Of a stretch of 64,000 nt of DNA, positions 55,190 through 64,000 are shown piece after piece. The position numbers and the translations under genes were made by a program. The first letter of the stretch is position 1, and every line of letters starts with the position of its first letter. Under the pieces are notes generated by a model. The model was not told the DNA's origin. It was given only the letters and a program-made list of their open reading frames with translations, and ran no database searches. The DNA is from Prosapia bicincta (lineage: Eukaryota > Arthropoda > Insecta > Hemiptera > Cercopidae): the NCBI GenBank assembly GCA_036971475.1, contig JBAIZL010000002.1, positions 135,574,740 to 135,638,739 on the forward strand, given 5' to 3'.

Positions 55190-56870
55190 GTATGAGACCT
55201 ATATATGTACGAGTTGACCATTTGCAGCACCTAACATCAGAATGTAGACAGCATTCTCACTTAGACCTATATAGGTACGAGTTGGCCATTTGCAGCACCT
55301 AACATCAGAATGTAGACAGCATTCTCACTTAGACCTATATATGTACGAGTTGACCATTTGCAGCACCTAAGATCAAAAGGTAGACAGCATTCTCACTTAG
55401 ACCTATATAGGTATGAGTTGACCATTTGCAGTACCTAAGATCAGAAGGTAGACAGCATTCTCACTTAGACCTATATAGGTATGAGTTGACCATTTGCAGC
55501 ACCTAAGATCAGAAGGTAGACAGCATTCTTACTTAGACCTATATATGTACGAGTTGACCATTTGCAGCACCTAAGATCAGAAGGTAGACAGCATTCTCAC
55601 TTAGACCTATATAGGTATGAGTTGACCATTTGCAGTACCTAAGATCAGAAGGTAGACAGCATTCTCACTTAGACCTATATAGGTACGAGTTGACCATTTG
55701 CAGCACCTAAGATCAGAAGGTAGACAGCATTCTCACTTAGACCTATATATGTATGAGTTGACCATTTGCAGCACCTAAGATCAAAAGGTAGACAGCATTC
55801 TCACTTAGACCTATATAGGTATGAGTTGACCATTTGCAGTACCTAAGATCAGAAGGTAGACAGCATTCTCACTTAGACCTATATAGGTATGAGTTGACCA
55901 TTTGCAGCACCTAAGATCAGAAGGTAGACAGCATTCTTACTTAGACCTATATAGGTATGAGTTGACCATTTGCAGCACCTAAGATCAGAAGGTAGACAGC
56001 ATTCTCACTTAGACCTATATAGGTACGAGTTGACCATTTGCAGCACCTAAGATCAGAAGGTAGACAGCATTCTCACTTAGACCTATATATGTATGAGTTG
56101 ACCATTTGCAGCACCTAAGATCAAAAGGTAGACAGCATTCTCACTTAGACCTATATAGGTATGAGTTGACCATTTGCAGTACCTAAGATCAGAAGGTAGA
56201 CAGCATTCTCACTTAGACCTATATAGGTATGAGTTGACCATTTGCAGCACCTAAGATCAGAAGGTAGACAGCATTCTTACTTAGACCTATATAGGTATGA
56301 GTTGACCATTTGCAGCACCTAAGATCAGAAGGTAGACAGCATTCTCACTTAGACCTATATAGGTATGAGTTGACCATTTGCAGCACCTAAGATCAGAAGG
56401 TAGACAGCATTCTTACTTAGACCTATATATGTACGAGTTGACCATTTGCAGCACCTAAGATCAAAAGGTAGACAGCATTCTCACTTAGACCTATATAGGT
56501 ATGAGTTGACCATTTGCAGTACCTAAGATCAGAAGGTAGACAGCATTCTCACTTAGACCTATATAGGTATGAGTTGACCATTTGCAGCACCTAAGATCAG
56601 AAGGTAGACAGCATTCTTACTTAGACCTATATATGTACGAGTTGACCATTTGCAGCACCTAAGATCAGAAGGTAGACAGCATTCTCACTTAGACCTATAT
56701 AGGTATGAGTTGACCATTTGCAGCACCTAAGATCAGAAGGTAGACAGCATTCTCACTTAGACCTATATAGGTACGAGTTGACCATTTGCAGCACCTAAGA
56801 TCAGAAGGTAGACAGCATTCTCACTTAGACCTATATATGTATGAGTTGACCATTTGCAGCACCTAAGATA
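55190..56870. repeat. 68-bp satellite, about 24-25 copies
   Basis: The unit is ACCTATATAGGTACGAGTTG, ACCATTTGCAGCACCTAAGA, TCAGAAGGTAGACAGCATTC, TCACTTAG. Variants are ATATGTACG/ATAGGTATG, GCAGCACC/GCAGTACC and ATCAGAAGG/ATCAAAAGG. The ATCAAAAGG variant occurs at 55371, 55781, 56121 and 56461: spacings of 410, 340 and 340 bp, i.e. six and then five units. The array is thus organised in pentamers. Confidence 0.96.
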
Positions 56871-57224
56871 AACAGAAACTTATAAACAGAAACATAACTC
56901 AATTTTCTTTTATATTGTAATATAAATACTTAACATTATATACATATATATATCTCATATGAAATTGCATGAATACAGTAGAAGTAGAAGTTATATCTTA
57001 TACTTTAGAACGAAATCTTTATACTTTCAAATCTGCCTTCTAAAAGTGTAAAAGAACATTTGCTGATACATCCTTCAAATAGGACTATGTCTTCCATTTA
57101 CTGGTTGTACAAAATCAGCCTATACAAATTATATCCATATTTTTGGGGAATACTTTTAGGTATATCATATTATAAGTTAAAGATTAGCTTGTGAGAGTAA
57201 ATATATAAAAAATAAACACTTTTA

Positions 57225-57338
57225 AACACCTTTCTTAATACAAATTTTATTGAGAGTAGGTTAGTTTAATCACTGATGAGGTCAACATAGTTACTGACAA
57301 GTTATACTCAATAAAATTTGTGTTGTCAAAAAGGTGTG
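57225..57338. repeat. Inverted repeat, about 30-bp arms
   Basis: CACCTTTCTTAATACAAATT plus TTATTGAG on the left pairs with CTCAATAAAATTTGTGTTGT plus CAAAAAGGTGTG on the right, with about a 52-base spacer. MITE-like; no coding. Confidence 0.7.
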
Positions 57339-57619
57339 TACATGTGTGCATTACTTACATGTTTGTGTTAGATTTTTAAATATTTTTCAAATTTTCTCAT
57401 AAATAGATCTCATAAATCAAATAAGTTGATAAGTAGCAAAGTATTGACTTTACTATTTCATTATATATAAACATCACTAATAAATGTTAAATAGTTCCGT
57501 TTCATAGAAATTCAAAATATAAGTATTTTTTGAAAATTATTTCCTTACTTGCTGATCTATTAGTATGTTAGTTTCGTCAATGTAATGACAGTTTCGAATT
57601 GTGTCAGCAAGTAATTTAA

Positions 57620-59880
57620 CCCTGCACTGCGTAAATTTCAAGCCAACTTTTTGCCCATGTGCAGAATTTTTCCGCACTTTCGTTTTTGGCATTTTATGAT
57701 TGCATATACCACAATATGTCCGGGTTAGAGGTGTTTTCCTCTACTATTCTGACCTCACACTCAAACAGAATTATTTTAGTGGCTCCAGGAATGGAGATTG
57801 ATTAGAGTGAAAATGGTATCCAACAAATTATGAAGGATTTAATAGAATTTTAAAATGGAAACATGTTAAAAATTTCAGTTTTTCACAAAATAATTAGGCT
57901 GAGTTTGCAAATAATCAACAGCACTTCCAAAAAAATAAAACCTTAGTTCAAAGGTATACAATGTTAAGAAAGAAAAATGTGTTTACATAGGAACAAACAA
58001 ATTTGAAAATGACCAAAACAAATGTTTAAATACGACCAAAGAAGTTGCGGTGTAGATACTTGTACACCATCCACTTCAGTAGTCGTCTTCATCGAAGTTG
58101 TTCTCTTCTTGACATGTCTGCCAGGTGATATTGTGCTGGCTGTGACTTCGACAGACTAATCTTTGACAGTTGCCGTAGAATACCTTTGTCTTGTGGTTCT
58201 TGTGAGATTGCCATAAATAGCACATTTATCTATGAACTGACCTCATAACATGTCTATTTGGTGCAGTCTGACGATACTTGAATAGGAACCCCTGAATATC
58301 TTTGGGCAATCGCCACATATTTGCTCTCACTTGCAAATGTGGTTTCATCAAGTCAAGAGCCAAATCTTTGAGATATGTTTTTCGAGAGCATTTAATTTCA
58401 GGGTTATTATGTTGAAATATTTTATACCACTTTATCCCAGCTATATCAACCTCACGAAAAAATACTGTTAGTGGCCATCTACTAGATTTGCGGGACACTG
58501 AATAAGTGGAGCACATTTCATCTACCTTATCAACTCCCCCTTTAGTACTATTGTAATATACAATCATAATTGGTTTATTAGTCTGATGATCTATTTTGTC
58601 GGTGTCATCCATGGTTGATAACAGAATTACAGCTTTCTTTTTGTCACAGTACTCAAAACAGTCGCATTGGGCTGGAAGCCAAACGATGAAGAACCAGTTT
58701 TGCGAGAGATATTCATGAGAAATTCGGGGGGTATTTCTTTTTTATTTTTTCTCAAAGTGCCTAAGAATGTGAGTCATTATTCTAATAGATAATTAGCTAA
58801 AGGGTAGAAACTGTAATAGTTGTCCGTAATGAGATTTCTATTTGATTTTCTATTGGGAACCACCAATCTTTTCACTATGTCCATTGGCTTGTTTGAAGTC
58901 AAGAATGGTCCGGATTTTTGTTTCCCTCAGTAAATTTCCAAATTGTATGTATAAAACGTCTTGCTGTCGCAGAGTGAATAAATCTTGATTCTGTATTTTA
59001 TGGGTTTTTGTGGCATATATTGTATTGAGCACCATCTCCCACAAAATGGCAATAGCATTTCGTCAATAGTTGTGAATTCGCTACAGGTATAATGTACTTG
59101 GCAGTTTTCGAAGAACTTGGTGTGGAATTCGAGAATTGCTGCTAACTTGTCATTTTCTTCTCTAAGCTTCCTTGAACACACGCCATCAAATCTCAAACAT
59201 CGCATTACAAAATAAAAATGTCTACTGCTAAAACATAATTGTAGAACTATCATTCCAGAACCATCATTTGCCCATAATTCTAAAATATCAGTATGATTAC
59301 TTTATTAGATAGAAATTAGGTACAGTCAACTTAAAACAGCCATAATTTCAGTTCGTGAAATTTCTTTGAAATTTCTTTCACACAGAGGTTGCTGTCTCTC
59401 CTTCCTCTGCCTATTCCTCGAATTTTCCAATTCTAGAGCAATGTAAATGTTCGTACATTTCACAATTTCATCAATCATTTCAACAGTAATAATTTTGTGG
59501 AAAGCTTTGATTGGAGTCGACACACTACTAGCTGGAGGCCTAGATTTAGGGAATTTTTTAATAAGGTTTTTACAAGGAACCTTAGATACTGTGACTAATG
59601 GGGTGCTCTTCCATATGGTTTCAGAATCCTTACCTATATAAAATCGGAAGTCATCATCCTGTACTCTTTGCTGTAAGTCTTGCTCCATTGGAGTTTCATC
59701 CATGATAGATTATTCGTCATCTCTAGCTTCTTCATCGAATACTAGATCCTGTTCTTCAAAATCTATGTCCTCCTCACCATCAAATTCACAATATCCATCC
59801 TCATTTGATAGTTGAAGAAGGTATTGTCTAATTTCATCGTCTCATAATATTTCGAGACCTGAAGCAGAAAAATGATGGAT
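57620..59880 (-). mobile_element. piggyBac-like element, 3' terminus at TTAA, other end not found
   Basis: TTAA at 57616-57619 is followed by CCCTGCACTGCGTAAATTTC, a typical piggyBac-type end. The transposase lies on the minus strand above it. The opposite terminus should lie beyond 59880, but I see no inverse CCCTGCACTG with TTAA there, so the 5' end is probably lost or diverged. Confidence 0.75.
58080..59863 (-). pseudogene. piggyBac transposase pseudogene
   Basis: Reading down from a splice-acceptor-like TTTTCTGCTTCAG at about 59863: an acidic N-terminus (YCEFDGEEDIDFEEQDLVFD), a stop at about 59710, then MDETPMEQDLQQ...TPLVTVSK at 59703-59326. Next is the DDE_Tnp_1_7 domain in pieces: FYFVMRCLRFDGVCSRKLRE, FTTIDEMLLPFCGRWCSIQY (early catalytic D region) and PIKYRIKIYSLCDSKTFY. 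The last part is VYYNSTKGGVDKVDEMCST, then SRKSSRWPLTVFFREVDIAG (58226-58612). Cysteine-rich C-terminal codons follow to about 58080. At least three frameshifts or stops make it non-functional. Confidence 0.9.
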
Positions 59881-60650
59881 ACAGAAAATTAGACATCATG
59901 AATTGAAATAAATTCAATGAAATATCAAAATGGATAGATACCAAGGAACATACTATAAACAACTACTTTTTTATAGAAAACTAACCATTTAGCCGAAATT
60001 AAGTAAATTTGTACAGGTATATATGAAAAATAAATCAAAACTAATGAAACCTAAAGGCTAAGACAGATTCGCTTAAGGCTAAAGGCAGCGAAATCCAGCT
60101 TAGCTTAGGTACAAGTACTTTGGTATATATCCAAGCCTTTCTTTAACCAGATAAAGGTATCTGGTCCCTTACCCAATTCAACTCAAGACCATACACAGTT
60201 GTAAGCCTGGGTTGTTTTCCCCTATACTCAAACAAATTAGTTAGAAATCTGAATAGGACTGCCTTATCTACAGATGTATTTCTCAATCAAACTTTATTCG
60301 GGAGCTACATCATGATATATGTGATTTTTTAGAGAATTTTAGGTGTTACCCTCTAGTTCTCTCTTGTAACATAGGTCAGATAGTAGGCAGATTTAGAAGC
60401 ACCTAGCAATCGAAATATCCGGCTACTCTAACTGAAGTTACCCTATATATATATATATATATATATTTGTAGCTTTGCAACACTGTTTTCTTGTATTCAC
60501 TTATCACTTTCACTATATGTACTTAAACAAGAATTTTACTTGGTATTTATGCGAGTTGTATATATATATATATATATAAAGTTCTGTAATATTGCCATTT
60601 ATAATCTGTGGCACTTATAAATTTCTTTGAATTTAATAGCACCATCTATG
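59881..60650. other. No gene; TA microsatellites at about 60440-60466 and 60560-60578
   Basis: AT-rich DNA between the piggyBac and the host-like exon. Two TA runs. Possibly includes the upstream region of the gene that starts at 60878. Confidence 0.45.
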
Positions 60651-60877
60651 ATTCGTTTCTGTTACTACATTTTACCGGCAAACGGAAGATCGTGTTTTAG
60701 TTTTTGTTTTAATTCTGTCTCAGATATTTTTGTGTCTTAGAAAGTTGAATGTATTTTAAACTTATAATCTTTGTATGTTGAACTGTCAAGTTTCAATAGG
60801 TATGATAAAATATAAGCATATTATTTAATTGTTCCTGACTCATTATTGTGGTTAATTAGATGTTGTAGTGCAAAATC

Positions 60878-60966
60878 ATGAACATGGCAGAGGACGCCGA
60901 TGATGAACTTGCAACCTATTCAGAAGACCTAGGAGATAAGGATAAATCAGCAATTGAAAAAACTAT
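60878..60966 (+). CDS. Probable first coding exon of a host gene (product unknown)
   Basis: ATG at 60878, or the in-frame ATG at 60884 in a stronger context (AACATGGCAG), opens MAEDADDELATYSEDLGDKD, then KSAIEKT. It runs into a consensus splice donor GTAAGT at 60967, leaving phase 2. The peptide is acidic and hydrophilic with no transposon similarity; its codon use is far less AT-biased than the flanks. No second exon is recognisable before 64000, so the first intron is at least 3 kb and full of repeats. I do not recognise the protein. The 5' untranslated part probably lies within about 60650-60877. Confidence 0.6.
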
Positions 60967-60982
60967 GTAAGTTTTAAAAATC

Positions 60983-63418
60983 TTTATCAATTTTTAGTTG
61001 GATGAAAAATTTAGTGCGCAATAGTAAGTTGTGCAACGGCTGCCTCCTCCGGCGAGTGATACTGTGACCTCATAAATAATTAGTGGTTTATGAATCTAAA
61101 GTTTGGTAAATACGCAGATTACCCACCCCCCAATGGAATGCCTATAACATGAATCGAAAACAAGTCCTGAAACTATGTTAATAACTATAACTTTTTTTTG
61201 CCAGGGAAGTTGTGCCATGGTAATTGTGGGTTTTAGGGGCCACCTATATTTTGGAAAATTGTTCAAAACCATCAAATTGGTTGATATCTACAAGAATTTT
61301 TTTGGTAATTATTCCGACGTGCGACTACCGCTAATGATTTTACTTTTCTCATGTATTTTCACGTTCTAGACACGAATCTAACATTAATTATTGTCGCTAA
61401 CGCCGTTTTTTTAAAATATACTTAAAAAAACATAACTTAAACTAACCTTTATTGACGTACGTTCACACGAATCCAACATTATTTTTTGTCGTCTACGTCG
61501 TATTGCCATTATTAATTTATTATAATACGTATAGATTTGGTTATAATTTTATACAACATTACTATATATTTACTTCCATTAAAATATACCTACGAAGTAA
61601 TCAGTCAGGATAGATTTGGTTATAGTTTTATACAACATTACTATATACCTACATTAAAATATACCTATGAAGTATCAAGTCAGGATAGATTTGGTTATAG
61701 TTTTATACAACATTACTATATACCTACATTAAAATATACCTATGAAGTATCAAGTCAGGATAGGTTTGGTTATAATTTAATAAAAATAGATAGTAATTTT
61801 GAATAAAATTATTACCAAATCTATCTTGACTGGATACGTTGTAGGTATATAGTAATGTATAAAATTACAGATCTAGACGTAGTGCAGTGCGCTGTAGCAA
61901 CTGCGCGCTCGGTTCACGCTATAGGCCTACGTGTCATTACAATTTAACATTTAAAATGTGAAATAAAGTAACTTTCACAATAATACTTAAAAATGTAAGG
62001 AACGTACATATGTAAAAACGTGAAAATACATAAGAAAAGTAAAAACAAATTCACGAAATTAGCGTTAGTCGTACGTCAATAAAGGTTAGTTTAGGTTATG
62101 TTTTTTTAAGTATATTTTAAAAAAACGGCGTCAGCGACAAAAAATAATGTTGGATTCGTGTCTAGGACGTAAAAATACATAAGAAAAGTAAAAAAATTTC
62201 ACGAAAATAGCGGTAGTCGCACGTCGGAATAATTACCATTTTTTTTTATTGACTGGGAAAGCTATTTTTTTCAATTTAAAGTGGGGTAACAAATTCAGAT
62301 ACAAATGTTTTGTGACTTCACGCTAACTTACATACATACCTTACTTGTGGCTCCAACAGAAAACATTTTCACTCATTGTTATGCTTTTGGCATAATTATT
62401 ATGAATTAGTAACTCGCAAAATTACCACAGTTGCTGTTTACTCCAAAAAAATTATGAATTTAACAAAGGAAAAACATCGAAGTTAACTTGTCCTTTGCAG
62501 CATCACATACCTATGAAGTATCCAGTAGGGATGGATTTGGTTCTAATTTTAAAATAATGTATAATAATAATAATAATGTATTTTTTGGTAATGTATAAAA
62601 TTGGAACCAAATCTATCCTGACTGGACACTTTGTATGTATATTTTAATATAGGTATATGGTAATGTATAAATTTTAAACCAAATCTATCCTAACTGGAGA
62701 CCATTAATTAGTATATTTAAATATATGTATGCAAAATCCATAAAAATTAAGCCATAATGTTGTTTCTCAAATATCTACACACATAAGGTATGCGTGACGT
62801 CACTGTATCATTCCGTGGTTAGTGCACAACTCTGCACTGAATTTTTTTCCTACTTTAAATTTGAAAAAAAGTTACTTTCCTCGGTCAAAATAAAAAAAAA
62901 ATTTTTGAGGATATCGTCTTATTTAGTGGTTTTGATCAATTTTCCAAATATCATAGGTGGCTGCTAAAACCCACAATTACTGTATATATACGTACTCTTG
63001 AATTTTGTAGAAACTTATTAATCACTTTTACATTAATTTATGACTATACAAACTTTAATTTTTGTTAATTTATATAAACTTACAGTAATTTATAATTAAT
63101 ATTCCTATAATGAAAAATACCTATGAAGTATCCAGTCAGGATAGATTTGGTTTTAATTTTATATATTTAACCATTAGGTAATGTTGTATAAAATTACAAC
63201 CAAATCTATCCTGACTGGACACTTTATAGGTATATAGTAATGTATAAAATTGCAACCAAATCTATCATAACTGGACTCTATAGGTATATTAAAATATACC
63301 TATACACCATTGAATAGTATGTAAGAATAGGACCAACACGAAGTTACTATCACTCCGCAGAAGCAGGCACAACTTACTACTGCGTATTAAATTTTTTACC
63401 CAACTAAAATTGATAAAA
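60983..63418. repeat. Nested inverted repeats in the presumed first intron
   Basis: Three pairs can be read. 60983-61065 (TTTATCAATTTTTAGTTGG...GTAAGTTGTGC) with about 63340-63418. About 61210-61290 (GGTAATTGTGGGTTTTAG) with 62900-62985. 61297-61465 (GGTAATTATTCCGACGTGCG...TTTATTGACGTACG) with 62080-62243. A looser match joins 61010-61070 with 62780-62835. The arms are 70-170 bp and diverged. Confidence 0.8.
61537..61870. repeat. Tandem repeat of about 75 bp, three copies plus an inverted copy
   Basis: The unit GTCAGGATAGATTTGGTTAT, then TTTTATACAACATTACTATA, then TACCTACATTAAAATATACC, TATGAAGTATCAA is repeated at about 61604, 61678 and 61753. An inverted copy follows at about 61815-61865. 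More copies in both orientations occur at 62505-62700 and 63115-63310. The open frame with repeated TYEVSSQDRFGYSF is a by-product. Confidence 0.88.
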
Positions 63419-63429
63419 AACAACTTTCT

Positions 63430-64000
63430 GACACAAAAGAAAAAAATATTAATGAAAATAGTCTTAAGAAACTGTCAGTATTCAACGGTGTACAATGAGA
63501 CCAACTATAGATGTTTAACCTAACAGGACATTCCTGTGTAATACAATAGTTTTTTTAACTTTGATGTCTACTCCAGGCAACAATGTAATATGACAAATGA
63601 CTATTTATAAATAAATAATTAGCCGCAAATATATATAATAATAATATTATTCTATTCAACATTAATATACCTTTAATAATTAATTATTTAACATTTTTAT
63701 ATGCATATCCACATTGCTTTTTAACATAGTGGCAAAGGATCTGATATCAATGTTTGAATTATAACTTAACCTTAATTGTTCTCTTGTGTTTTAATCTTGA
63801 TCGAGGCAAAGTAACTTGGTAGCTTTTCATTCCTCGATAATAACATTAACAAGATATAGAAAATTTAAATTTCAGAATAATTTGTTGCCTTAATCAGTAA
63901 AGCTAAATAATCTGCAAACATAAACGCCTGGTAATTGTTTACATTTGGTAACTAACTACACGTCTGCTTCTGCGTAGTAATACCTTTTGCCTTTTTGTGG
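63430..64000. other. No gene recognised
   Basis: AT-rich DNA. The last 40 bases (CGTCTGCTTCTGCGTAGTAA) echo the arm sequence at about 63350 (TCCGCAGAAGCAGGCAC, inverse), so another copy of the intron repeat begins at the window edge. Confidence 0.45.

Noticed and set aside
55190..56870. 68-bp repeats as a CRISPR-like or protein-repeat region
   Set aside because: Full-unit tandem repeat without spacers and without a continuous reading frame; an ordinary satellite.
61537..61806. 89-codon frame with three repeats of TYEVSSQDRFGYSF
   Set aside because: The repeats follow the 75-bp DNA tandem, which also occurs inverted and out of frame elsewhere; no sign of a real protein.

Overview
The window is eukaryotic and most likely from an insect; a true bug or relative is a guess. 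It is AT-rich, full of microsatellites and long satellite arrays, and almost every protein-coding trace belongs to a transposable element: Penelope-like elements (PLEs), mariner-like, Tigger/pogo, hAT and piggyBac DNA transposons, R1/LOA-type LINEs and a Helitron. There is no bacterial gene organisation. Only two places look like possible host genes: a short first coding exon at 60878-60966 (+) that ends in a good splice donor, and a 91-102 codon open frame at 48962-49270 (-).

Layout. 1-1430: a PLE reverse transcriptase on the minus strand runs off the left edge and is joined head-to-head to an inverted GIY-YIG fragment of a second copy. 1.7-4.2 kb: microsatellites, a perfect 41-bp hairpin and a 365-bp triplication. 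5.36-10.2 kb: Tigger and hAT remnants. 10.17-25.8 kb: a very large imperfect palindrome. Its left arm is 10172-18596 and its right arm 20932-25830, with a centre containing another PLE. Both arms hold the same mariner, diverged satellite, Tigger DNA-binding remnant and PLE. After the duplication the left arm received a small mariner (14005-18470), which then received a LINE (14694-18381). The right arm keeps the empty mariner site and has its own 158-bp PLE-tail insertion.

26.4-38.45 kb: a satellite of about 138-140 bp, interrupted by a TTAA-flanked piggyBac (26935-28297), a LINE 3' fragment joined to a DNA-virus-like/Polinton-like remnant (28655 to about 31140), and a 5'-truncated LINE with a 13-bp target duplication (33780-34702). 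38.45-41.3 kb: a second satellite-like family containing a Helitron 3' end. 43.0-45.9 kb: a 55-bp satellite that begins at a PLE 3' end. 46-55 kb: sparse sequence with a Tigger remnant, mariner remnant, hairpins and a degraded PLE. 55.2-56.9 kb: a 68-bp satellite with five-unit periodicity. 57.6-59.9 kb: a broken piggyBac transposase. 60.9-63.4 kb: the host-like exon followed by nested inverted and tandem repeats in its presumed intron.

The strongest results are these. The palindrome carries filled and empty insertion sites, which order its events. A protease-like gene and a phospholipase-A2-like gene, adjacent and on one strand, look like the structural module of an endogenised Polinton or adintovirus-type element. 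A recurring hammerhead-ribozyme-like motif sits at PLE tails, including two tail-only insertions with clean target duplications. All identifications come from reading translated motifs; no database search was possible.
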